DNA from: Guillardia theta CCMP2712 | Lineage: Eukaryota; Cryptophyceae; Pyrenomonadales; Geminigeraceae | Reading direction: 5' to 3' | DNA length: 64,000 bases | NCBI RefSeq assembly: GCF_000315625.1 | Contig: NW_005434633.1 | Location: forward strand, 23,677 to 87,676 | Shown here: positions 10,691 through 19,911 of the stretch, piece by piece | Layout of the letters: the number at the start of each line of letters is the position of its first letter | Position numbering within the stretch: the first letter of the stretch is position 1 | Notes under the pieces: generated by a model | Seen by the model: only the letters and a program-made list of their open reading frames with translations | Database searches by the model: none | Told to the model about the DNA's origin: nothing | Program-made: the position numbers and the translations under genes

Positions 10691-12472
10691 TCACGGGGTC
10701 ACGAGGTCAGTCACGAGGTCCGTCACCATGCACAGCGCCAGCAGCGTTGAAGCCGTATCCCGCTGAGGACCTAATGGTGGATGAGGACGGAGAGCAGGCA
10801 GGAGGAGGGAGAGGGAGAGGAAGGAATAAGCGGCAATAGGAAGGGAGAGCGGGAAGGAGGGGACTCGGAAGATAAAAGGATGCAGAGGAAAGGGTACGAC
10901 AGGCATGGCAGGGAGAGGCCCGGGGAAAGAATCATGTTCACCTGTTGACACTCGCTCCTGCCCCTTGATCAAGAAGATGGTTGCCGCGAATCCATTCGAT
11001 ACTGCCTGCGAGGAAGCAGAATCAGAGGGACAAGAGGAGAAGAGGAAGAACAGACCAGGAGGCAGACGGCAAGGAAAGCTGACTCGTTGTGGAAAGGAGC
11101 GAGGACCAGGGGACTTCGCTGGAGGAGGAGGAACAAAGGGATGAGGGCAACACGAAGGACAGCGAAGCTGAGAAGGAAACGCTCGGAGAGGAGATAGCAG
11201 AGGTGCCCTCCAGCCACTCGGCCCGCCAAGTCTCCCACGTTGTACATGGCGATAAGGAGGATGGGCATCCAGTTGCGATCGTCCTGACCTGCGCATGGGA
11301 TCTTGGTGGTGATGCCAGGAAAGAGGCTGATGGTGAGCCAAAAGACGAAGAGAACTCCGATGGCGGACGGGTGGACTTTGCGGAAGACATCAATGACGGA
11401 TGCGTCTTGAGAAGCAGGAGGAGGAGGAGGAGGAAGGCCTTCCTCAGGTACTAAGATCTCTCTCTCCTCGTCATCCAGAGCGTCCTCCCTCAGATTCTGC
11501 GCATGGGATCGACTCTGCCGCACCATCGGCATCCGCAGCAAGCTGAAGAACGACAGGGTGCACAGGAGAACAACAACGAGGGAGGAGATGAAGTAGATGA
11601 TGGAGCTGGTGCGCAGGGCGTCGAAAGGAGGCAGATCGTCGAACCAAACCTTGGACAGGATGCTGGGAAAGCAGATGCGAGTCAGAGCTAGAAATCATGG
11701 GGAATGAAAGGGGAGCAACGAAATGAATCGAGTGAGTGTAAGATGAGAGATTGAACGTGTAAGAAAACATGCCAACGAGCGCCTCTGTCCTGCCCTCCGT
11801 TCACTCATATCCGCTGCCACCCCAACATGTCTCAACTCTCTCCATGTTCCTCTCCACTCTCCCTCAGGCTCTCTTCTTTCTTTCTCTCTCTCACTTTTCT
11901 TTCCCCTTTCCCTCTTCCCCCCCTCTTTCACTCCACCTCCTTCATCCTCCTCTCAGCAGAGCTCACCGGCATGTAGAAGTCAACAATCCCGCAACTGCCT
12001 GCCCGTTCATGAAGGCCCCGGTGTACGTGCTACCTACCTGCCCGGAGAGGCTGAAGAACACTGTCTGCAGCCCTGCTCCTGCTCCTCCGGCCACGCCAAC
12101 CAAACCTACCAATAGAGCGAACTGCAAAGCCTGGTCCACAGACGCTTCCTGGAAGGGCTCAGTGTATCGCCATGCCTGATACATCGGGAAAGACAGAACG
12201 GCAAAGTACAAGAACAGGCAGATGTAAGCCTTCGCCTGGAAGCATCGGAACCACTTGAGCTGTAGCAGGAAGAAGAAAAGACTGGCAGAAAAATTCGCAA
12301 TGGCGAACGCATCCGCGACGTCATATTGAGAAAACAGAGTGCTGAAGAAATCGACGGCGGAGACGAGGGAGTTCCATGGCGTAAGTGCTCCGCATCCAAG
12401 GAGGAGGAAGTAGATGAAAGTAGCAAGACTGTTTTCAGCTTCCTGCCTCTCTAGAATCGAAACATCCACCAT
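10691..12472 (-). CDS. Equilibrative nucleoside transporter (SLC29/ENT family)
   Basis: Complete four-exon model: 11967-12472, 11056-11662, 10942-11005 and 10691-10770. Together they make 1257 nt, 418 aa, with introns of 50-304 nt and all phases in agreement. TM1 carries the family signature 'YFLLLGCGALTPWNSLV'. A later helix has 'GAFMNGQAVAGLL', equivalent to the ENT GQGxAG motif, and the second half has 'WMPILLIAMYNVGDLAGR', the conserved YNxxDxxGR block. A Pro/Asp/Glu-rich cytoplasmic loop separates the halves, as in the family, and the length fits an 11-helix ENT. It should move nucleosides or nucleobases across the plasma membrane or an organelle membrane; substrate cannot be predicted. 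The gene is convergent with the gene ending at 10565. Confidence 0.93.
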
Positions 12473-13046
12473 CTCGTGAGCCGTCTGCTATTCTATTCTA
12501 AAAAGAGATCATGCACCATCTTTTCCGATACTACAACACCAGCTGCAATGACGGCGCTTCTCCTGCATAAGTCGAGAGTCAGCAACTACAAATTCTTCCA
12601 AATCCACATGCTCTTAAACAGGCATTCTAAACAATTATGCCAGAAGACTCATCCTTCGTCAACAGCAGATTCCAAGAACTCTCTGAACCTGCATCCTTCC
12701 TTCCAAACTTGTCGGGTTATGATCAGATTCTTATCCTCCACTCTTCCTCTTGGCTATCTGGATTTCGTAATATCCGCTCTCGTCCTCCTCCTCCTCCTCC
12801 TCCTCCTCCTCCTCCTCAACCTCAACCTCCGCAACAACAACCCCATGATTATACGGAGGCATGGGTATACCAACAAACCCGCCTCAACAGAAAACTAGGA
12901 AAAGGAAAAGGCAGACAAAACCTCTCCTGCAACCACGTTTACTCAAAGTTAAGTTAAAATTCAGTGAGAGGACAATCACGGGTGACTTCGCCCTTTACTC
13001 AAAGCTAAGTTAAAAAGAAGTACGGGTGACAGTTGATGAGAGTCCT
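12473..13046. other. Intergenic region before the left array
   Basis: Holds a (CCT)n tract at about 12782-12815 and a short direct repeat TTTACTCAAAGyTAAGTTAA at about 12938 and 12994, followed in both cases by ACGGGTGAC. No gene is supported. Confidence 0.6.
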
Positions 13047-13220
13047 GAATGAAAAAAAAAAACATCAATCCTACCAGAGAGATGCTGCCTTTCCTCTTTT
13101 CTACTCTCTGACTCTGAGGTCAGCGCGATCTTCTATCAGACACCCCCCCCCCCGATAGGTCCCGCCTTGTTTCACTTCGGCCCAACGACCGCGGCTTCTT
13201 CCGCTGCGCCGGCAGCGACT

Positions 13221-14135
13221 ATGGCAGAGCAAGAACAGCTCTTCAGGCTGCGTGGCAGCGGTACCATAGCGCACTTGTCGACCACGCGCACCATGCCCCT
13301 CCAGGTCCTCGCTACGGTCTTCAAGGTAGGAGCGTATCAACGACATAGCCTCGAGCTCGGTTACAGCGACGTGGAGAAGCTTGAGCGAGGCAAGGCGTCT
13401 TCGCAGCGGTTCTGCATGAAGCTCAATGCTTGCTTCCAGTCCAAGGTCCCCCAGAGCCTGCCGCCAAGCATGCTCTTTGACGGAACCTCTGAGAGCAAGC
13501 GAGGCGATCCTCACGTCGGGATGGTTTGTCAAGCTGACATGACGGTCTGTTTGAAGCACGATGCGTATCTCTCTGTCTTGCTCCAGACCGTGATAGACAA
13601 CCCAGCGAGCGACGTCATAGCAGTCATGCCGGGCCCGGCGGGGTCGGCGGATTACAAGCAAGTACATGTCAAACAGCACGAGTACATCTCGTTCGAGATG
13701 GCAGAGACGCCAGACAAGGTGTGCGAAAAGATCTACCAGCTCAGCCGGCTATGTCACGTTCTGAAGGAGGAGTTTATCGGAGAGCAAGCGAGGATTGCAG
13801 CTACGGGGATACTGGTGAATGGCAAGAGAGAAGACTTCGAGCTCGGGGCTGAGGTAGTGAGATCGTTCTTGTCAGAGGCCAAGGCTGATCCCGACCTTTG
13901 CGAGCTTTTCGACTGGCAAGTGCCCATGTTTGTGTGCTATGCTCCCATTCGAACAGATCTCGATGCCAGCAGGTCAGAAATCGAGCTCTTCATGTCGCAG
14001 ATCCAGACGGAAGTCGCTGCGATCAGATCAAGAGACAAGACCCTCCTCAACGGACTAGCAGCATACATGTCGGACGACTACTTTCATTGCAAGGCTGACG
14101 CCATGAATGACCTTAACGCTAGAGAATCTTCTTGA
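13221..14135 (+). CDS. Array gene, copy L1 (unknown ~311-aa family, divergent C-terminus)
   Basis: 304 aa from the first in-frame ATG (context gcgactATGGC); the upstream frame is open but lacks an ATG. The core (about residues 101-247) is identical to all other copies. The C-terminal coiled-coil segment differs: 'ELFMSQIQTEVAAIRSRDKT' replaces the usual 'LLRMEVADMRSRDKALRAEL', and the end is 'NDLNARESS' because the frame diverges after 'KADAMNDLN'. See copy L2 for the family description. Confidence 0.75.
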   Translation: MAEQEQLFRLRGSGTIAHLSTTRTMPLQVLATVFKVGAYQRHSLELGYSDVEKLERGKASSQRFCMKLNACFQSKVPQSLPPSMLFDGTSESKRGDPHVGMVCQADMTVCLKHDAYLSVLLQTVIDNPASDVIAVMPGPAGSADYKQVHVKQHEYISFEMAETPDKVCEKIYQLSRLCHVLKEEFIGEQARIAATGILVNGKREDFELGAEVVRSFLSEAKADPDLCELFDWQVPMFVCYAPIRTDLDASRSEIELFMSQIQTEVAAIRSRDKTLLNGLAAYMSDDYFHCKADAMNDLNARESS

Positions 14136-14581
14136 CTATCTCAATCGACCAGAAACAGAAGATACCGAGTGATGTAGAAGCGCGATGCTGTTAGGCTGCC
14201 GTCAGCTTGCGCCGGGACCCAGTCCCTGGCACAGTGCGGGAGGAGAGACATAGTTTGCGAATAGCTTGAAGCCGCCTCCTGTTGCGATCGTAATACATCA
14301 CAGCTGTCCCTGTCACAGCCTTGGTAATTAATGCTGCTTATGGTCGAGACGATGTGCGGCCTGCAGCCGCTTGACCAGACTGCTCGCGTCATGATCACAA
14401 CCGACTCGAAATACTTTCAATGCGCTTGTTATTCGAGTATACACAGGTCCCTCCCAAACACCTCAATCCCCAACAACGCTCTGCTCCTCCTTCTGTCTCA
14501 TCTCACGCGCCGCAGTCTCGATGTGAACCAGGAACCCGCCAAGCAAGCTTCAGCTCGCGCCTGCTGCATCCTTGCCACAGC

Positions 14582-14699
14582 TCACCTATCGAACTCCTCT
14601 TTGATGAGGTCATGGCTCTCTTCCAGCGTCGTCGAGACCACGTGCACCTGCGCTAGTGACTGGGGGATCGCGCTCCTACTCGACTTCACGTCCTGCGAC
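14582..14699 (-). pseudogene. IFT22 terminal-exon copy in array unit L1
   Basis: 118 nt nearly identical to the end of IFT22 (18503-18620) in the same relative position and orientation. A second copy lies at 16542-16659. Upstream sequence in both is not IFT22: where the real gene continues with 'DSQCMIMAHRK', the copies have unrelated sequence reading 'SVVIVGHE'. Confidence 0.8.
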
Positions 14700-14970
14700 T
14701 CGTGCCCCACTATGACCACTGAGCGAGCATGCCGGGCCCTCTGGCGCGGACTTGCTGTAGCTGAAGACGACTGTCGGATCTTGTCGTTGTCTGCTTCGAA
14801 ACGAAAAAAAAAACATCAATCCTACCAGAGAGATGCTGCCTTTCCTCTTTTCTACTCTCTGACTCTGAGGTCAGCGCGATCTTCTATCAGACACCCCCCC
14901 CCCCATAGGTCCCGCCTTGTTTCACTTCGGCCCAACGACCGCGGCTTCTTCCGCTGCGCCGGCAGCGACT

Positions 14971-15906
14971 ATGGCAGAGCAAGAACAGCTCTTCAGGCTG
15001 CGTGGCAGCGGTACCATAGCGCACTTGTCGACCACGCGCACCATGCCCCTCCAGGTCCTCGCTGCGGTCTTCAAGGTAGGAGCGTATCAACGACATAGCC
15101 TCAAGCTCGATTACAGCGACGTGGAGAAGCTTGAGCGAGGCAAGGCGTCTTTGCAGCGGTTCTGCATGAAGCTCAATGCTTGCTTCCAGTCCAAGGTCCC
15201 CCAGAGCCTGCCGCCAAGCATGCTCTTTGACGGAACCTCTGAGAGCAAGCGAGGCGATCCTCACGTCGGGATGGTTTGTCAAGCTGACATGACGGTCTGT
15301 TTGAAGCACGATGCGTATCTCTCTGTCTTGCTCCAGACCGTGATAGACAACCCAGCGAGCGACGTCATAGCAGTCATGCCGGGCCCGGCGGGGTCGGCGG
15401 ATTACAAGCAAGTACATGTCAAACAGCACGAGTACATCTCGTTCGAGATGGCAGAGACGCCAGACAAGGTGTGCGAAAAGATCTACCAGCTCAGCCGGCT
15501 ATGTCACGTTCTGAAGGAGGAGTTTATCGGAGAGCAAGCGAGGATTGCAGCTACGGGGATACTGGTGAATGGCAAGAGAGAAGACTTCGAGCTCGGGGCT
15601 GAGGTAGTGAGATCGTTCTTGTCAGAGGCCAAGGCTGATCCCGACCTTTGCGAGCTTTTCGACTGGCAAGTGCCCATGTTTGTGTGCTATGCTCCCATTC
15701 GAACAGATCTCGATGCCAGCAGGTCAGAAATCGAGCTCCTCAGGATGGAAGTCGCTGACATGAGATCAAGAGACAAGGCCCTCAGAGCAGAGCTCCTCAA
15801 CGGACTAGCAGCATACATGTCGGACGACTACTTTCATTGCAAGGCTGACGCCATGAATGACCTTAACCATCTCTGTGACTACCTCGACGAAGATGAGACC
15901 GAGTGA
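14971..15906 (+). CDS. Array gene, copy L2 (unknown 311-aa family)
   Basis: Single open frame of 312 codons without introns, unlike the single-copy genes around it. It has no signal peptide or membrane segment. Visible layout: a basic N-terminal third, a central alpha/beta-looking core, with Asp131 in 'SDVIAVMPG', Glu159 in 'YISFEMAE' and a following amphipathic helix 'DKVCEKIYQLSRLCHVL', then 'ATGILVNGK', a helix 'LGAEVVRSFLSEAK', a short coiled coil (about 250-275) and an acidic end 'DYLDEDETE'. The strand-Asp, strand-Glu, helix order resembles PD-(D/E)XK nuclease folds, but the usual Lys after Glu is Met here, so this is a guess. No family was recognised. The leader has an A10 tract and a C11 tract. 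Confidence 0.8.
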   Translation: MAEQEQLFRLRGSGTIAHLSTTRTMPLQVLAAVFKVGAYQRHSLKLDYSDVEKLERGKASLQRFCMKLNACFQSKVPQSLPPSMLFDGTSESKRGDPHVGMVCQADMTVCLKHDAYLSVLLQTVIDNPASDVIAVMPGPAGSADYKQVHVKQHEYISFEMAETPDKVCEKIYQLSRLCHVLKEEFIGEQARIAATGILVNGKREDFELGAEVVRSFLSEAKADPDLCELFDWQVPMFVCYAPIRTDLDASRSEIELLRMEVADMRSRDKALRAELLNGLAAYMSDDYFHCKADAMNDLNHLCDYLDEDETE

Positions 15907-16931
15907 TGTAGAAGCGCGATGCTGTAAGGCTGCCGTCAGCTTGCGCCGGGACCCAGTCCCTGGCACAGTGCGGGAGGAGAGACATAGTTTGCGAATAGCT
16001 TGAAGCCGCCTCCTGTTGCGATCGTAATACATCACAGCTGTCCCTGTCACAGCCTTGGTAATTAATGCTGCTTATGGTCGAGACGATGTGCGGCCTGCAT
16101 TCACACCCGCCGTCGGGATGCCCACCGATGTGTCCAGACCTCTCCCGACAGCCCGGCCGGCTGACAGCAGAGCACAGCCCGCATCTACCTCCCGACTAGT
16201 ATCGCCACAGCCTGCATGGTCTCCTACCCACGTGGGATGTTACTGCAAGCCCGCTCCCGAGCGCCCATGAAGCGGACTACTCGGATCTCTGCTCTCCGCA
16301 CTCTCCCAAGTGAGGCTCAAGTGCAGCACCTTGACCAGACTGCTCGCGTCACGATCACAACCGACTCGAAATACTTTCAATGCGCTTGTTATTCGAGTAT
16401 ACACAGGTCCCTCCCAAACACCTCAATCCCCAACAACGCTCTGCTCCTCCTTCTGTCTCATCTCACGCGCCGCAGTCTCGATGTGAACCAGGAACCCGCC
16501 AAGCAAGCTTCAGCTCGCGCCTGCTGCATCCTTGCCACAGCTCACCTATCGAACTCCTCTTTGATGAGGTCATGGCTCTCTTCCAGCGTCGTCGAGACCA
16601 CGTGCACCTGCGCTAGTGACTGGGGGATCGCGCTCCTACTCGACTTCACGTCCTGCGACTCGTGCCCCACTATGACCACTGAGCGAGCATGCCGGGCCCT
16701 CTGGCGCGGACTTGCTGTAGCTGAAGACGACTGTCGGATCTTGTCGTTGTCTGCTTCGAAACGAAAAAAAAAACATCAATCCTACCAGAGAGATGCTGCC
16801 TTTCCTCTTTTCTACTCTCTGACTCTGAGGTCAGCGCGATCTTCTATCAGACACCCCCCCCCCCGATAGGTCCCGCCTTGTTTCACTTCGGCCCAACGAC
16901 CGCGGCTTCTTCCGCTGCGCCGGCAGCGACT

Positions 16932-17867
16932 ATGGCAGAGCAAGAACAGCTCTTCAGGCTGCGTGGCAGCGGTACCATAGCGCACTTGTCGACCACGCGC
17001 ACCATGCCCCTCCAGGTCCTCGCTGGGGTCTTCAAGGTAGGAGCGTATCAACGACATAGCCTCGAGCTCGGTTACAGCGACGTGAAGAAGCTCGAGCGAG
17101 CCGAGGCGTCTTTGCAGCGGTTCCGCATGAAGCTCAATGCTTGCTTCCAGTCCAAGGTCCCCCAGAGCCTGCCGCCAAGCATGCTCTTTGACGGAACCTC
17201 TGAGAGCAAGCGAGGCGATCCTCACGTCGGGATGGTTTGTCAAGCTGATATGACGGTCTGTTTGAAGCACGATGCGTATCTCTCTGTCTTGCTCCAGACC
17301 GTGATAGACAACCCAGCGAGCGACGTCATAGCAGTCATGCCGGGCCCGGCGGGGTCGGCGGATTACAAGCAAGTACATGTCAAACAGCACGAGTACATCT
17401 CGTTCGAGATGGCAGAGACGCCAGACAAGGTGTGCGAAAAGATCTACCAGCTCAGCCGGCTATGTCACGTTCTGAAAGAGGAGTTTATCGGAGAGCAAGC
17501 GAGGATTGCAGCTACGGGGATACTGGTGAATGGCAAGAGAGAAGACTTCGAGCTCGGGGCTGAGGTAGTGAGATCGTTCTTGTCAGAGGCCAAGGCTGAT
17601 CCCGACCTTTGCGAGCTTTTCGACTGGCAAGTGCCCATGTTTGTGTGCTATGCTCCCATTCGAACAGATCTCGATGCCTGCAGGTCAGAAATCGAGCTCC
17701 TCAGGATGGAAGTCGCTGACATGAGATCAAGAGACAAGGCCCTCAGAGCAGAGCTCTTCAACGGACTAGAAGCATACATGTCGGACGACTACTTTCATTG
17801 CAAGGCTGACGCCATGAATGACCTTAACCATCTCTGTGACTACCTCGACGAAGATGAGACCGAGTGA
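16932..17867 (+). CDS. Array gene, copy L3 (unknown 311-aa family)
   Basis: Same length and start as L2. It differs at 'LAGVFKVG', 'KKLERAEASLQRFRMKL', 'DLDAC' and 'NGLEAYM', and keeps the 'DEDETE' end. Its 3' flank runs directly into the intact IFT22 gene, whose last exon forms the end of the unit. Confidence 0.8.
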   Translation: MAEQEQLFRLRGSGTIAHLSTTRTMPLQVLAGVFKVGAYQRHSLELGYSDVKKLERAEASLQRFRMKLNACFQSKVPQSLPPSMLFDGTSESKRGDPHVGMVCQADMTVCLKHDAYLSVLLQTVIDNPASDVIAVMPGPAGSADYKQVHVKQHEYISFEMAETPDKVCEKIYQLSRLCHVLKEEFIGEQARIAATGILVNGKREDFELGAEVVRSFLSEAKADPDLCELFDWQVPMFVCYAPIRTDLDACRSEIELLRMEVADMRSRDKALRAELFNGLEAYMSDDYFHCKADAMNDLNHLCDYLDEDETE

Positions 17868-18502
17868 TGTAGAAGCGCGATGCTGTAAGGCTGCCGTCAG
17901 CTTGCGCCGGGACCCAGTCCCTGGCACAGTGCGGGAGGAGAGACATAGTTTGCGAATAGCTTGAAGCCGCCTCCTGTTGCGATCGTAATACATCACAGCT
18001 GTCCCTGTCACAGCCTTGGTAATTAATGCTGCTTATGGTCGAGACGATGTGCGGCCTGCATTCACACCCGCCGTCGGGATGCCCACCGATGCGTCAAGAC
18101 CTCTCCCGACAGCCCGGCCGGCTGACAGCAGAGCACAGCCCGCATCTACCTCCCGACTAGTATCGCCACAGCCTGCATGGTCTCCTACCCACGTGGGATG
18201 TTACTGCAAGCCCGCTCCCGAGCGCCCATGAAGCGGACTACTCGGATCTCTGCTCTCCGCACTCTCCCAAGTGAGGCTCAAGTGCAGCACCTTGACCAGA
18301 CTGCTCGCGTCACGATCACAACCGACTCGAAATACTTTCAATGCGCTTGTTATTCGAGTATACACAGGTCCCTCCCAAACACCTCAATCCCCAACAACGC
18401 TCTGCTCCTCCTTCTGTCTCATCTCACGCGCCGCAGTCTCGATGTGAACCAGGAACCTGCCAAGCAAGCTTCAGCTCGCGCCTGCTGCATCCTTGCCACA
18501 GC

Positions 18503-19147
18503 TCACCTATCGAACTCCTCTTTGATGAGGTCATGGCTCTCTTCCAGCGTCGTCGAGACCACGTGCACCTGCGCTAGTGACTTGGGGATCGCGCTCCTAC
18601 TCGGCTTGACGTCCTGCGACTTTCTGTGTGCCATGATCATACATTGACTGTCCTTGAAGCCCATGTTCTGCCCAAACCATCTGTGCCTGCTCACCAAGAT
18701 CAGCCAGCACACAGCAGAAAAGGGTCTCACCATTGATCCAGATCCTTCTCCTCCCCAGCGTTCCCAGCGTCGTACACATAGATTGCTCCCATGGCTCCAT
18801 GCATGATCGCCGGCCATGCTGCTTCGTAGGCCCTATCCCCTGACACATCCCACAGCTCCACAGAAACATTCACCTTCAAGGAACACAAAGTGAGTGAGCG
18901 ATGGAGGGAGCAGGGGTGAGGGAGGGAAGGGACAGAAGCTTAAAGAGAGAGATCAAGGAAAGCACATCACCGATCCTGTCCCTTTCCTCACAGTTCGATC
19001 AAACTCCAGGATTCTAGTACCAACCGTCGGCTTGGTGGGAGCCATGGACGGGTTTTCACAGTTCTGAACAGCATCTGCCAAGAAGTTTGCAAGAGAAGAT
19101 TTGCCGCTCGACTTTGGTCCCACCATTAGGATTTTGACCTCCGTCAT
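18503..19147 (-). CDS. IFT22: Intraflagellar transport protein 22 (IFT22/RabL5-like small GTPase)
   Basis: Exons 18971-19147, 18731-18873 and 18503-18686 sum to 504 nt, 167 aa, all phases consistent. The start is 'MTEVKILMVGPKSSGKSSLAN', the family's P-loop, followed by 'GTRILEF' and 'RKGTG', then 'VELWDVSGDRAYEAAWPAI', equivalent to the WDCGGD switch region of IFT22, then 'GFKDSQCMIMAHRK' and a C-terminal 'TTLEESHDLIKEEF'. IFT22 belongs to the IFT-B complex that carries cargo in cilia, so the organism is presumably flagellated. The last exon lies inside the left repeat array, and the stop follows 'EEFDR'. A donor AG|GTGAGC at the stop leaves open one more exon ('ALLGIEVFGRDL') near 18400. 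Confidence 0.92.
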
Positions 19148-19249
19148 TGTCGATTGTATTCCCAGGCTACCTGCAACGACATGTATCAGTTTGGCAACAT
19201 CTTCATGATTCAAGTTTCGATTAACACTCGATCCAATCAAAATGTTTTG

Positions 19250-19911
19250 ATGTTTTTATGAACTTCATGTTTTTGGTATGTGCTCTTGATAATTCCTCTT
19301 ACGACTCGAGCAGTCATGTCATTAGGATAGACGCATCAATCCATGCACTTGAGACTTGTCAGTACATTGTTGTCCTACTAAACCATTCCTTGTACCACGT
19401 GTCTTCACCTCCAAGTCCATCTCCTTCATCATCTTGCTTCTCCAGACTCTTCTATCTTCCTCTTTCCCTCGCTCCCGACCTCCCCTTGTCCATTTCAACC
19501 CCATGCTCTGTTCCTGCGGCAACCGCCATCGTTTGAACTCTCCACTGCAGGTTCCCCTCAGCTCACTTGCTAAAGATTCAGTCGGGCAGCAGATATTGAC
19601 TAATTCATCGAATAGGTTCACAGATTAGTACATTGGAAAGGGTAGGGGTACTCTCACAGCACCCCTGAGATTGTATATGGAAGGTAGGGGTTAGAGGCAA
19701 ACATCTCCTTGTGAAGTGGGGTAGGGGTCCGTGATGCTGCCAGTAGAACCCGGAGGGACATGGCATGAAAGAGCGAACGGGCAAAATGGGCGAGACGCGA
19801 GAAATGGAGGAAGGCAGGTGAAGAACGAGAAGCTGCTGAGGAGGATAGTGAGGCATCTGTGAGGAGCAAAGAGAAGTAGAGAGCAGGGAAGCAGGGAAGC
19901 AGAGCAGCAGG
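19250..19911. other. Intergenic region between divergent IFT22 and Rh genes
   Basis: Contains GGTAGGGG-type motifs (for example 19640-19735). Probable 5' regions of both genes; no promoter element can be assigned. Confidence 0.5.

Larger units (their letters stand above)
13047..18620 (+). repeat. Left tandem array, three units of an unknown-gene repeat
   Basis: Three direct units, each with a poly-A/poly-C leader, a ~311-codon gene, and about 1 kb of 3' sequence. Spacing between gene starts is 1750 and 1961 nt; the first unit lacks about 230 bp of the 3' segment (compare 14356 with 16100-16329). Near each unit end is a 118-nt block, antisense to the gene, that is the terminal exon of IFT22 (14582-14699, 16542-16659, 18503-18620). 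The same unit recurs in inverted orientation at 50-57 kb and 62 kb. Confidence 0.95.

Noticed and set aside
13101-13679. Long open frame (192 codons, 'MLFDMYLLVIRRPRRARH') antisense to the array gene, repeated in every copy
   Set aside because: It is the mirror of the conserved array gene, changes only as the sense gene dictates, and has Arg-rich codon-shadow composition.
13047-18620. The left array as a CRISPR-like or satellite array
   Set aside because: Units are about 2 kb, carry genes, and lack spacer structure; this is eukaryotic gene amplification.
18597-18869. Alternative minus-strand frames over IFT22 exons 2-3
   Set aside because: They disagree with the IFT22 family sequence, which is followed exactly by the spliced model.
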